Assembly (NCBI GenBank): GCA_026874595.1
Contig: CM049314.1
Location: 69,328,300 to 69,392,299, forward strand
Direction of reading: 5' to 3'
From: Sipunculus nudus
Taxonomy: Eukaryota > Annelida > Sipuncula > Golfingiida > Sipunculidae
DNA length: 64,000 nt
This document shows, in pieces, positions 1 through 13,822 of the stretch. The first letter of the stretch is position 1. Each line of letters starts with the position of its first letter. The notes below the pieces were generated by a model. That model worked only from the letters and a program-made list of their open reading frames with translations. It was not told the DNA's origin and ran no database searches. Both the position numbers and the translations under genes were made by a program.

Positions 1-370
1 GTCTGACAGGTTTTCATTTCTGTGTGATAACTTTCCTAAATATCATCCAATTTCATTCAAATTTGGGTCAGTGATTGCTCTCATGCTTACCCTGGTTGGG
101 ATTGGTTTTGGAGTAGCTGTCTCACAAGATACAGTAATAACACAATATGATATTTCATTGTTGATGCAACAAATCAGCACATATGGTGTCACTTATCACC
201 AACAGGTGTCGCTAGGACATTAATTCATTGAAATTTAAGCAGTAACTGCCTGGTGCTGCCATCTGTTGATCTTGGTTAAAACTATTTGGACTTAGTAATC
301 ACAGACTTTAAAATCATTCCAGACTTGATGGCGGAAGCAGAGGACATAAATTCCTTGAATTTGCTTGTTA
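1..370 (+). repeat. Repeat family R1, 3' part, at the window edge
   Basis: It matches 21980-22358: ctgtgtgataactttcctaa, tgattgctctcatgc, and the end gatggcggaagcagaggaca followed by aaattccttgaatttgcttg. The 5' part is outside the window. Confidence 0.7.
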
Positions 371-625
371 TACTACAAATACTACTATTAAAACTATGGT
401 ACTACTTAAACCACTGCTAAGTACCACCATTACTACTACTACAAGTATTATTACTAATAGTTATACTACTATTACTACTACTATTACCACCACTACCAGT
501 ACTATAATTGTCCCCCGTTTCCTTGGAAAGGGGTACATTGATTTGGGTTTGACTGTCCCTCTGTCTGTCTGTTCATCAGGTTTTTATTTATGTGCAATTT
601 GGATCTCAACTAATGGACTTTCCAG
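371..625 (+). repeat. (ACT)n-type triplet tract followed by an R1 5' fragment
   Basis: 371-507 is imperfect act/att triplet repeat, giving a spurious Thr/Ile-rich frame. From about 508 an R1 start follows (gtcccccgtttccttggaaa, gatttgggtttgactgtccc) that breaks off after about 120 bp. Confidence 0.75.
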
Positions 626-1115
626 TCCTACTAGATTGTAATCTCCACTGTGACATATACATGTACAAAAACGACCCTGCATGGTGAAGCAACCTCACCA
701 ATGATTGCAGGAATCTTTTTTGCATTTAAAAAATATTGCTTCGATGTCTTTAACATGAAAAGCATGCAATAAATAAAACTGAAAATAATATTACAGGTAT
801 TGATTGGATCGATTAACTTAGGTAAGCTGAGTCCCTAGCTGACCATTTACCTGCACCTTTGGAATCCTCTGTTGAGCACAGCAAGGCATCATCACAGGTG
901 AGAGCAGACATCTTATTTCTGTACTTAAGCGTAATAATATTGTGATGTCTCCAACTTGAAGCAGCTGAAATAATGCAACATTACATACATTAATTGACAT
1001 TTATATTGAATTGATTCAGTAGTTAACCTAGGTTTGCAGATTTTAAAAGTAACACTAATTTTATCTAACCAAAGGTCTGACCCCTATATATATATATAAA
1101 ATATATATAATATAT
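626..1115. other. No feature seen
   Basis: AT-rich sequence ending in a short TA tract (1085-1116). The minus-strand frame at 818-1000 has no family features. Confidence 0.4.
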
Positions 1116-1162
1116 ATGACAATAGTTCACCTCTATGGTGGCCAATCTTGCACAGCCCTCCC

Positions 1163-1372
1163 AGGGGCAGATCCAGGATTAGGAAAAAGGGGGGGGGGGT
1201 TCAACCCAGGAGGACTAATGAAATCCCTAAAAAAAGTCCCCAGTTATGGAAAAGGGGGGGGGGGGTCCAGGACGCAAAATTTATTTTTGAAACCCTTAAA
1301 AAGATTTGCTTTGAATGAGAAAGGGGGGGTCTCGACTCCCCCCCCCCCCCCCTCCTTGATCCGCTTCTGCCT
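1163..1372 (+). mobile_element. Small MITE (AGGGGCAGATCCAGG ends)
   Basis: Inverted ends aggggcagatccagg and cttgatccgcttctgcct bracket G- and C-tract-rich sequence with aggaggactaatgaaa. Related sequence is at 48403-48490 (aggggcgggtccaggattta) and near 43640-43830. The poly-G tracts give a spurious Gly-rich frame at 1116-1385. Confidence 0.65.
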
Positions 1373-1375
1373 CCT

Positions 1376-1649
1376 GATTACATAATGTGGCTGGAGCAGC
1401 CCCTGCATGCTCAACATTGTTGTAGGTCAGTCAGGAAGTTTGGTTTGTTTTTTGTGTGTACCCCATAAATTAATGTGACATGAATCTGTAAGTAGTTGCC
1501 CTCTAGAGTTTTAAATTAGTTAAAACATGCAAACTCTTGGGAGTTTAAAGTACTACTTTATCCTATGATCAAGATGGCAAAATGATAGATAAGTGTATGT
1601 ATATATATCTGGTATGTACTTCTTTTGAATATTATGTTTGTGTGGATAT

Positions 1650-1718
<69 letters not shown>

Positions 1719-2296
1719 ATTTCTTTGTTTTTGGTTTATGTATATACACTAATACAGGGCTAGAAATAACGCCTTTCCGTCTCTAATTCATACAGGTAAA
1801 CACGTGCAAGGAAAAGCAGTCAGTTTGTACCATTATCCATTGGAAAGGTGAACACCTAGACATTTTCCATATTAATATTTGATAAGCAGGTACAAACATG
1901 ACAAAAATGAAATATTTTACAGCTGGTCTTCCACCAACTCCCTATATCTCCTATATCTTTCAACAAATAAGGTCTATAATTCTTCTGCTCTCCGGCATTT
2001 AAGCCCAAATCTCCTATAATTCCTGCCAATCCTGTTTATGATATAAGTGTTACTATTGAACACATTCAGTTCTTTTTTGTTTGCAAGAGTGCATGCTGGA
2101 TGCATACATGTACCATTGCACAATCGGATTTACACTGAGCAACGTTTGACTGAAAGTTTAATATGAATTTAAAGTATATATTTAGCAGAAATTTTTCTGC
2201 AGAAAGGTAAACTTATATTAATGCCTTTCTGTTAGAAAAGGTGACAATTTCAAAGTACTATGAGTCCTGTATATATATATATATATATAATTGTGT
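1376..2296. other. Upstream region with (TA)n at 1655-1713
   Basis: It has a long TA microsatellite at 1655-1713 and a short one at 2269-2289. No exon or gene is recognised. Confidence 0.5.
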
Positions 2297-2659
2297 GGTT
2301 TGAAAAGCTGAGATATTACAAGATTATGAGATTATGCTTTGTGCGATTCAATAGGGGGGGGGGGGGGCATGTGGAAAATTGACACTGATCCTATTTTTCT
2401 CGGGGGCACAAAAGGATTGGTTGGGGTACACGTGCGATACTGGAACATAACAGGGCAAAGAGATTTGTTGTTGTTTTAATGTTTATGGCTTTTCAAGCCA
2501 TGCTGTTAGCTTCATTCTAACCACATTCGCCTGATGATCGGGTCGCATCCCGTGAAACGGACTGTTGTGAATTTACAGTGTTATTTTTCTTCAGAGTTAT
2601 ACCACTCTGGCCTAGTCTGTAGGCCATAGAGCACTTTACAACGGATGGTAACTCTACCT

Positions 2660-2664
<5 letters not shown>
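2297..2664 (+). mobile_element. Penelope-like element 3'-end fragment, inverted-plus-direct arrangement
   Basis: 2297-2463 is the reverse complement of 26410-26575 (ggtttgaaaagc ... ggggtacacgtgcgatactg). 2488-2664 is the direct-orientation 3' end, including a second hammerhead-like core (CTGATGA 2531-2537, GAAAC 2554-2558) and the gagcactttacaacgg end. Only terminal sequence remains. Confidence 0.7.
2531..2558 (+). ncRNA. Hammerhead-ribozyme-like core, second copy
   Basis: The same CTGATGA - CGGG hairpin - GAAAC arrangement as at 26605. The possible stem III is ACTGT/ACAGT with a GG bulge and a GTT triplet. The two cores are identical while the flanks differ, as expected for a conserved structural motif. 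Confidence 0.5.

Positions 2665-2714
<50 letters not shown>
2664..2714. repeat. (TA)n microsatellite
   Basis: A pure TA run directly after the Penelope-like end fragment; Penelope-like copies here are bounded by TA runs at both locations. Confidence 0.95.
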
Positions 2715-2716
<2 letters not shown>

Positions 2717-2972
2717 TGCCTGGGAAACATGTCTGTATATAAAACTACAGTTCATCTTGTCACTTGCAGAAGGTTCTGACACTTCACCCGCCCCCTCCCC
2801 TGATATCAAAAACCATGTCAGATGTGTGCCATGTTTCACTCAAATGTTTTTATCACCCCTGACAGTGTGACATCATGCTCATGGCTCCATACATATAGGA
2901 GGGTTCTAACATCACTGGAAAGTCATTTTATCTGTTCTTTACTGGACAATACTTGACCTGCACAGCATGTGA

Positions 2973-3011
2973 ATGAAAATGCCCAGCCAAAAGAAAATAA
3001 CAAAAGCCAAG
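2973..3011 (+). CDS. NRF1-like gene, first coding exon
   Basis: The exon encodes 13 residues, starting MKMPSQKK. An in-frame TGA sits directly before the ATG at 2973 (atgtgaatg), so the reading frame cannot extend upstream without another splice. A second in-frame ATG follows at 2979. The donor is AAG|GTATGT and the phase is 0. Basic residues continue into the next exon. If an upstream 5' exon splices at the AG near 2965, the start could differ. Confidence 0.55.
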
Positions 3012-5862
3012 GTATGTCTCTCATTTTTATCCATTTTAAAATAATATGGATCTTATTCTAACTGTTTAAATTATTTTGTTTATAAGTAATAAAAAATATA
3101 AGTAATTTATACATAAGTTTGTAATCATATTTGTCTAAAAAAAATAACAGCCTATAGGCTCCAGTATCTGAATAACTAATGCATTGATTCTTGGCATGAA
3201 TATTCACCAGGCAGTGTAATTTTTAGACCTTCAAATGAAGCTGTCTTGCTGTTAATAGGGCACAAACTGTAACCTTTAGACCTAGAATCTTTGACCTGTA
3301 CATCCAGGAAGGTCTTAGGCAAAGCTCCTTGGAAATTAAGTCATAGTAATCTATATATTGCAAGATATATGAAAAAAAATGATTTGAGCACCCTATAGGA
3401 CAGATTTAGATGACTGGTTACAGTTTGACCTAGAAACTTCTAATTTGATTAAGATTCATGGAGGTTCCTGTAAAAAATTTCTTGAAAACCAGAAATAATG
3501 TCACAGTACCCTATATTCTGCAAGCTCGGTGAAAGAACATGCTATTAACACTTTTAATCATATGGGCACAAATGGTAGTAGCTTGATATAGAATAAGGTA
3601 ACTGTAACCTTTATCTAAGGTTTGTTGGCAAAATGCATGATTTTGGGCATTCTGGGAATCATGTTACCAAATGTTCAATTATCACTGTATTCAGCTGAGT
3701 GTCATGGCCTATTGGCCACTAGTTTGTCATTCAGACCTGCTAAAAATAGCGTTTTGATTGGTATTACAGAAACGGCGTCAGAATCGGGTGATTTATAACA
3801 AACGACGGAAGGTGAGAAGAGTCATTGAAAAGGTAGGAGATCCCTTCGAGTAATGTGACACACGTATATACAATTGCATGCACAGACACACACATTGATA
3901 TAGTCCTATATTTTATCATATATATATGTATATGTGTGGGTGTGTGTGGAGTGAAATTAAGCCACCATGCAGAAAGACTTGGGGGATCTGGCAGATATAA
4001 TTTTTACTGGACCTGTAAATATTTAAATTCCCCAAAGAAAGATTCAGATATTAATTGAAATGTTTGTTTCAATATTTGATAGATTCATTTAGCTCATATT
4101 CAAGTAAGAAAAGGAATGCATATGTATATAATGTAATATAACATTAAGTAAAACTTTTTGTAATATTGAAACGGGCAATATTATTTAGTATATATACAGG
4201 TCTAGTATTTACAGAGCTAATATTTTAATATTAAATAAGGTAACTTCCTGAAGGTTTTGATAAGTTGGTCAGGTGTGGAGACAGGTATATATAAGCACTG
4301 CCAGACATCACTCACAGAGCTTTCCGGCTTACCTTTCCAAAAACCAAAATCAAATATGGCTCCATTTCAGTAAATTGATTTTTTTAAAGAAGATGCTAAG
4401 ATCACTGTGAAGTCAGGAGCAGTTTCACTTTTGATTTGAATTTATTGTGATGTTATGCTGGAATATATTTTAAAAAAAAGTCTGACCTATATTCATGTTT
4501 CTGTTATGATTTTGTCATATCACATGACAAGTGTGCTAAAATTAATCATATATACCCTTCACTTTCAGGTGGGAAACATTTCCAAGAGTGAAGGATTCCC
4601 TCCATTGCTCTGCATTTACATTGAGAATGGGAGGCTGAAATTTGAAGGTAGATATCCTGTCATTGCAAGACTTTTCTATGTAATATAAAGAGCATAATAT
4701 ACTTTTATACACACACACATATATAAATGTGTGTGTGTGTATATATATAAATATACCGGGTATGCGCTGTTAAATAGCACCTAAATTACTAAAACACTTA
4801 TGAAAATTTAGAAAAGTATACTTCCTGTATTTATTTACAGGAAATTGTTAATATTCATGTACAGCATCAAGCCTTACTTGCATGCCAAGACATCTGTATT
4901 TACAGACATATACAATTAAGATATTTAATATCTCTTACATTTTATATTCAGTTGGCTAATTTTACTTTATCTGGTGCATTATAAATAGTGTTCTCATGTT
5001 GTGTACATTATATATATATATATAGGGCACGAGGGAATTAAGAAGGCCTTGTGTGAGATAACAGGCTGCAGTGCTGAATTGAAGAGTGCATGTGTTTCGT
5101 CCATGAATGTCCCTTCCAAGGATTCTGACAGACCTGTCAAAGCAACTGGTATCCATCTTATTTTTCCATGCATCATCTTATATGACTTATAATGTAAATT
5201 GGTTCCATTTATATCATTCTGTATAGTATATTGATTCCAACCAGGAACCACATTTCAGTTAATTTGAAAAAGGAATATATACACACCATTTTAAGGATTT
5301 TATATGTAACCTTACGTATACATATATATGCATAACTTGAAAACTGATTTGTCAAACATTGTCATGATATAATTAAACCATGCATAAATTGATTTTATTT
5401 CTTTTGATAAAATGTAGACCCGCAACTGACCCCAGTATCAAGTGTTCTCTCACTTTTTCAAGCGCATGCTTATAATAAAGTTATTTATACTGTAAACCCA
5501 AACTGATCTGTTGATTTTATATAGATGCACCCAATCAGAAACAGGTAAATGTATACAAACAGAGCTCCCACTTTTAAATTTAGCAGAGACATTTGACTGC
5601 CTTGGAATGGATCCAGCAGGTGTAAATCCAGAGGAACTAAACATCGATCACTTGAGGAAAATAGTTTCTCAAATTGTAACACCGATTGCAGGTATTATTT
5701 TTTAACATTTTCTTAACCAATGATATATATACTTACAATAGTGTACAGATATGCAAGGCCCTGCAGTGCCTATTCTTTGGTATGATATTCATTGTGTTTA
5801 TAAACATATTTTATATGACTGTGTAAAAAAGGTTTAAACGTGTTATGTATGTATGTAAATAT

Positions 5863-5900
<38 letters not shown>

Positions 5901-8337
5901 GTCAGAGACGAGATTAAAATCCAGGCGGATTTTAAATTTGCCTAGACGAGATTGTGATTGTGATCTCGCCTAGGCTAGACTGCAATTGTGATCTCGCCTA
6001 GATGGATTTAAAACTCGCCTAGACGAGATCTGACATATGTCAGAGACGAGATTAAAATTCAGGCGGATTTTAAATTCGCCTAGACGAGATTGTGATTGTG
6101 ATCTCGCCTAGGCTAGACTGCAATTGTGATCTTGCCTAGATGGATTTAAAACTCGCCTAGACAAGATCACAATTGCAATCTGGCCTAGGCAAATTTAAAA
6201 TCCGCCTGACATATGAAAGATGTTTCAGTCAGATTTTCAATATTTTAACACTGAATGGTTATGTATAGTTCACCAGTAATATATTTATAAATATTTACAG
6301 AATATTATATCATTAATGTAATAATAAACATTAATTTTGGAAATGGAATTTTTTTATTATATATTTATTTTTAATATGGTTATGTATAGTTCTCAAATAA
6401 TATATATTTATTAATATTTACAGAATATAATATTATTAATGTAATAATTAACATTTATGATTTTTATTTTAAATTTTTATTAATAACCTAAGTAATAGGA
6501 AACTTACATTGGTATTGTATATGACATATTTAAATGATATATGATGTTGGCTGCTGCTGATGATTATTTACATAATAATTTTGTTGTTAATATTAATTTG
6601 AAGTGAAACTGGTATTACTAATATAAGTGATGTAGAATTTTAAAAAGACAAAAGGAGACTGAATTTAACTCATATATTATTTATCAATAAAATACAAGGC
6701 AGTATACGAAATACTTTTTCATGATAAGGTGCACCTGTGCACCACAGCTTATACAAGTAATTTCAAGGTGCACAAATACATTAATATCATTACTGTTATT
6801 TATATTAAGCTATATTATAATTTATACACATATTTCAGTGCATTAAAAAATAAGCAAAGGGTTTAAACCTGGTTAAAATGGAACTTTGAATAATATCTAT
6901 CTAAAGAAAACCTCTGATCACTGGATCTATATGCATGTAGTGTCTAGTGTGACGTCATGTTTAGGTGTTTATTTGTCCTTGTTTGATCATCTGGACTGTC
7001 ACAAGTGCATGTGCCTAACAGTCCTGCAGATCTGTCCTAGTTACCAACCTCAGGTGCACACTGTGCACCTTGCAGTGATACAGTGGGTGCACAAAACTGT
7101 TTTTTTGGTGCATGTGTGCACCTAGGCACCCAGTATTTCGAACACTGCAAGGCATGTTCACATGCATAAATGATCTATGAATCTAGAGTTATACCTTTTC
7201 TGATATGATATAATACTGTACAAAAAGGCAGTTATCTTGTAACACAGTCTACATAAATATTGGAGCTTCACAAAATCCCTCACAAAACATTTAAAAAAAA
7301 AGATCAGAAGAATATTATTTACATTAGAAAAAAAGAATGAATAAGACAAAGAAATATATACATGCATATATCTGTGTATCAACCTTTACCTATTCTCTTA
7401 TGATGTTTAATTACCAAAAAAAAAGTTAATAGTGTATCAAAGTCCATCATAAATACAGATACACTGCATATTTTGTACCATAAGTGTACACATTTTGACT
7501 GTCTATCTAGACTAATCTATTTATCTTTCTAGATCTATCTATCTATGATTGATTTAACATGCATGACTTTCTTCCTTACTTTCATGACCTGCTCTTCCTA
7601 ATACCTAATAAATTTCCTTCAGTATACCTCTTTTTACTCTCTAATTGCTTTATATTAAATACAATTTCAAATTATTTTTTGGTATTAATTATTAGTGATT
7701 TTTACAACTCCAAGGTTGTTAAGAAAACTGGGAATACAATAAAGATTAATTAATTTTTAGCAAATAATTGGTATGATATGGATGCTGGAGACATCACATG
7801 AAACACATCGAAGGTGCAAGTAATAATCAAATATCTATTTAATAATTTCATTTCCAAAATTAATGTTAATTAAAAAATAAAAAATCATTAAATTACTGTA
7901 AAAATTAATGTTAATTATTACATTAATAATATAATATTCTGTAAATATTAATAAATATATTACCTGTGAATTATATATAACCATTCAGTGTTAAAATATT
8001 GAAAATCTGACTGAAAACCTCTTTCATATGTCAATTACAATGCATAATATATTAGAAATTTAGGTTAGATCACTATTTTAATCTGGCCTAGGCAGATTTT
8101 AAACTCGCCTAAGTGATATCAGGCGGATTTTAAACTCGCCTAGGTAAGATTAAAATCCTGGCCTGCTCCATGATGGATTTTAATCTAGCCTAGGCCAGAT
8201 TGCAATTGTGATCTCTTCTAGGCGAGTTTATAATCTGTCTAGGCAAGATCACAATTGCAATCTCGCCTAGGCGAGATCACAATCGCAATCTTGTCTAGGC
8301 AAAATTAAAATCCGCCTGGATTTCAATCTCGTCTCTG

Positions 8338-8433
<96 letters not shown>

Positions 8434-11400
8434 TCTAACATCTTTCATTCACCAACTTTGGGATTTGGGGAATTTTGGCAGTAAGTGAGGGTGGCGGATC
8501 ATCGGAAGGCCATATGGGATGGGCAGGGTAGCTTAAATTGGGCCATGCAATTATTAGGCTTGTCTTAAACTAGCAACATTTAGAAAAACACATTTTAAAA
8601 CTGTGTACAAATTTTATTACTTTATTCACATAGAAATATATATATATATTTATATTTAAAAATGAAAGTTGATTAATATTAGACTTGGCCAAACAGGCTT
8701 TATAAAAAATACTTAATAAAATTTATAAAGGATTTTTTAATAATAAAAGGAAACAGCGCAAGGAGCACATGGGGTAAGAGGGCTGCAAAGCCACCATACT
8801 GGCCAGGAGAAATTCCATTTGTTTGTCCATGCGCTCAAGGTATGTGTCACATATTCACTATAGTATTTATGTGCACAGCACACAGAAACACATACACACA
8901 CAAACATATATATATATAAATAGATAAAGACAGAGAGAAAGATTACAACACAAGTTAGGTGTTATTTTAACACTTATAATATGTAACCAAAATATTCTAC
9001 CGTTCTAAGCAGGGCATCGTTTACATCATTCACATACTATAGGTCATGCAGTACTTCAAATATGTATTAAGTATATATCCGCTTAATAATTGTTGAATGA
9101 TGAATGCCTTATAAAAGTTTATAAATTAACCCACACTTATAGTCAAATATAAGGGTATGGCTTTTAAAGAAAACTATATATTAGGTAAAAAAAAAAAGGT
9201 ATTGTTCTCAGGCTTTTTTTCAGAAATCACTGTGGGCAGTATTTTATTTTTGACATTTTTTGTATGTATGATCAGGGAAAAGCATGAAAAAAACAGTTTT
9301 TTTCTAAACAGGTAAAAGCACTACATAAAAGAGGAAATCGTATCAAAATTGTATTATTTTATCTTATTGAAAGATGAAAATCAAAATAAAAATTTCAGAA
9401 ATCACTGTGGGCAGTATTTTATTTTTGACATTTTTTGTATGTATGATCAGGGAAAAGCATGAAAAAAACAGTTTTTTTCTAAACAGGTAAAAGCACTACA
9501 TAAAAAAGGAAATCGTATCAAAATTGTATTATTTTATCTTATTGAAAGATGAAAATCAAAATAAAAATGTTTAATGCGGGTTGTTAAAATTGACGTGGTC
9601 GGTGCCTGACAACCATACCTTTTATTTTTACTGGCCTTATCATTCATATTTCATATCAAGACCCAGAAAAGAACAAGAGGATCCTCCAGAGGCAACACCT
9701 GATTGATATTGTTTGTGCTTGGAAAAGAGCATATGATGAGGTATCTAAGTTTTTCTTTATTGTAACACTGAATAATATTGTTTGTACTTGGAAAAATGCA
9801 TATGATGAGGTAGGTAGGTTTTTGCACATTGTAAAGTAAACCAGTTAAAATATGCAGGCATGCATATACAGTTGAATCTGTCAAATGTGACCACCCAAGG
9901 GACTGGGTTCAAGTGGTCATAATAGACAGGTGGTCTTATTGGATAGGTTCCGAAAAATTTAGGTACTGCACAAACCTAGATGACATATGTATGACGGAGG
10001 TATACATATTAGACCTCCTTCATGACTACTTGTTAGACATATTTTGTGAAAGAGAAAGATGTTTGTTTTAAATGTATTTTGTTATTATGTGTATAAGTGT
10101 GTAATTTTATATGTTGATATATGAATTTGCATACAGTTGATTAAAATGTTATCTGAAGCTTGCACCAATTCGTCCCTTGACTCCCAGCTATGTGAAAGAG
10201 TTACATTAAGTGCCAATTCACATAAAATTTACAAAATATAAATGGAATGTAATATAGGGTTGTACATGAATATGTCGATCGCTAAACTCATTCTGCCAAG
10301 GTAGGTATACTTGAACTTATACTTAGAGGTTCTTCTGACACAACAAATGTGAACAACTTAAAATTTGTTTGATAACCCCACTGGTTTCTAATGTCACTTG
10401 TCACTTACTTCATTCCCTCTTTGTAAGAAAGCCTTTCATGGCATGCACTGAATAGATAAAAGACAAACCACATGATCAAAGATTATCATTGGGGGACCTC
10501 CATTCATGTGGATGGACAGGTCTTGTAAGCCAGTCACAGGGTGAGCTATGCAATGTGTCCAAGGTTTGTCCAACATCCCCAGAAACCCCCCAGCCTGTGC
10601 CAGGTTCATGTGCACACCAGTAAAGCCTGTATCTCTCTAGGCTGTGACAGCTTGCTGCAAATTGTGGATGGCACACGTGAAAGAGTTTCAAAGTGTCTTA
10701 GAACTTTCGCAGCAGTTCTAAATTTCCTCACATGATTCCCCAAGTGTTGCTCTCTTGTTGAAGAAACTGTGAACATGTTCAAAACATTTGCAATACAAAA
10801 TTTCTTTCAAAATAGTTTCAGAGGCATCGCTGGTGATTCAAACCGGTCTCAAACTATTCCAAAGTCAGTTATCACTTGTCAAGAAATGCGAGAACTGCGA
10901 GACAACATTGTGAGGGGTTCGTGACCTATGCAGCTACATTTCCAATATTTGGAGATAAAAATGAGAATCTGACATTCTGGGTGCAAATTGTTTTGTGGAT
11001 ATTTCACAAATGTTGTGCTATTGTCCTGTGAACATTGTACAATAATCACACAGCAGGTATACAAACTCTAGTCAAATTTTTAGAGAACCGGTGATCTTAT
11101 GTGACGGCGCAGCGTCGTCTGGCCGCCTTACGTTAACCCATGTTATCTCAAAAACCATTGGAGCTAGCATCACCAAATTTTATGCAAAAAATCAGTAATC
11201 TAAAAGGACTATTGGATTTTGCTTAATTTTTTGCTATCTGCATTTACTTAGATAAAGGAAAAGCTAAATAAAAATTTTGAAAAGTTCTCCTAAACTGTCC
11301 ACCATAATTGTTTAATATTTCACAGAAATAATCTTTTAAACCTTCGTGCTCAAATTTGTTTGAATGTTTCCAGTTCGGTGAATTTTGGTGGAGTTAGAGG

Positions 11401-13772
11401 AAGCTGAACTTAGTCATTAGGCCAAAAAAGGATATAAAAATTACAATATCAGAAATGGCTAGATCTATCATCACCAGATTATACGCAAATGTTGGTCACA
11501 TGACTTATATTTGAAATTGAGCTATTGGTGGTGCCACATGCATCAGTCATCAGTGCATTAACCCATTATTTCTTAGGAATAGCGGGAGCTAGCATCCCAA
11601 AATTTTATGAAAAACTCCAGGTCGGCCTGGTCAGCCCAGTTCACCTGACTCAACAGAAGTTTGATGTATTTGCCTGATATTTTGACCTGTCTGTGCATCT
11701 TTGATGACATTCTCAATCACAAGGCTGGTTTCCGCACCTACAATGACTTTTGCAATGCTTATTTCTCAAAAGAGATTTGAAATATCAGCCTGAAATTGAG
11801 CATATTTATGCATACCAAATAGTTTCATTGTACACAAGACTGGTGGTGCCACCTACAAAAATGTTTGTGTTGTGTGCACCATTGCAAGCATTTCAGCAGT
11901 AACGTTTGTGTAATTGGTGCATGTACTTAGGTTCAGAATGTTCAGTATTTGCGTTGTACTGTACATGTCACACTTGTACATGAAAAGTAATGGTCCAGCA
12001 TGGAAGCATTATACCTGATGTATATCCCATTGCACAGGTTAGCATTAGGCCTGTAGGCCACATTGGCCAGACACTCAAATGTGATTGCAAATGAAAATTG
12101 TGGCTAATTTGCATATTTTTCCATAATTGTTCTCTCGCCAACTAATCTCAAGCTTTCACAGCCCAGTGAGATAGCCTTAAAACAAAGAGAGAGCTGGTAC
12201 AACTAACCACGACTTCACACAGCGGCAATCAATTGACCAGTCAGCACTGGTCAAGGAGTAACACAAACAGTGCCCCAATTAGGCAGGTCTGTTTTTTAGT
12301 AATACATCATTTTGGTCAGAAAAAAACTGCTCGTTATCCGTAGTTGCAATATGGTTGTATTTACAGGGTTTATCTGTAGATAATATAACAATCTGAAAGG
12401 GACTGATATTCATTGGTCGTTATATCTAGTTGCCTGCATTTTACAGTGGGTTGTTCAGACAGGTTGGACAATATCTAATCTGTGTATTGCTTAAATGCTT
12501 TTTGTATTTGCTTGATTTAATTCATACTGCGTGGTCTTTCCTTTATTGAGTATGTAAAGTGTTTCATGAAGCCAGTGCTTTAGCTGTGACATACATGTTA
12601 ACCCAATTAATCAACAATCATGCAGGGTTTACATCCACCAGCATTAAAAATGATAACAGTGTGATTAGTCTCAATGAAATAGACCACTTAGATAAACATA
12701 CTGTTATTTGGCTCTCTGGGTTTTAAGGACCAAGCTTAACTGTATGTATAGCTTAGCACATATGCTGACAAAGTTCCTGGGTAGAATGCAACACATTGTA
12801 ACCATTTATGTATAATAAGTTTTAAGTGACACATGTACACTGCCTAGTAAGTTGTTCAATATACAGATATTAAAGGACACCTGTATTCAGTGATGTTGTT
12901 GCAGCTACATGCATTTGCAGTCTTACGATTCCTTTTTTTTAGGGGGGGGGGGGCCAAATTAAGGAGAATTCACTGTGTTAAAAATGAAGCTTACTTGAAC
13001 TAACCTTAAAAGCAACAAAAATGTAGGGTCATGGTGCCTGGTATAAACTTCAACTCATATCAACTGATTATGCATGACTTGCTTTTGTGGCTCAGGGGTA
13101 AAGCGGTCGGCCCCCACAAAGGGTGAGCACTCTGCAGGCTTAAATGGGAGATTGTGCCCAACAGTTGTGTTTCACTCACAAACAAGTGCCCCTTTCAGGG
13201 GTTCCTCAGTGTTATGACCCGGCAATGGGGATGACACATACCAGGGACCTGCAGGTTAATGGATATGTGTCTACCTTCTTAAATTGGCCTGAAATGCATG
13301 TTTCCAAATTAAAAGATCATTCTCGACTTGTAGTGCGGATTAAACATACCTGTCAAAGGTGGCTTATTTTATTTAACTCTGTCAGAAAACCATGTATCTG
13401 ACATATTTGCCGTCACTTTGCAACTTGAATGCTAAAAATGGAACCGGGTGTATGACAGAAATATCGGTATTGACCATAAACTTCGCCATTTTGAACAGCT
13501 ATTTCGTCATTTTCAAACTGAGTTTATATGTGCTTATGGGAAAACAACAACAAGCTGTGTAGGACAAAACAGGCATTATAAACCACGCCTATTCGGCTGG
13601 TTTAAAACTTTCATACAATTAGGACAGGCAGATATGATGTCCCCATGGACACATGAGTGCACGCAAGTGCAGAAAACTAGGTGATATTCATGTCGCGAGT
13701 GCAATGCACTCGTGGGAGGCTCTTTAAATAGCCCAAATCAAGTTTTCAGAGGAAATTTTAGGTTATAGAAAC

Positions 13773-13822
<50 letters not shown>

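Noticed and set aside
396-641. Thr/Ile-rich open frame
   Set aside because: It is translation of an ACT/ATT triplet tract plus a repeat fragment; no protein features.
1116-1385. Gly/Pro-rich open frame
   Set aside because: It is produced by poly-G and poly-C tracts of a small MITE.
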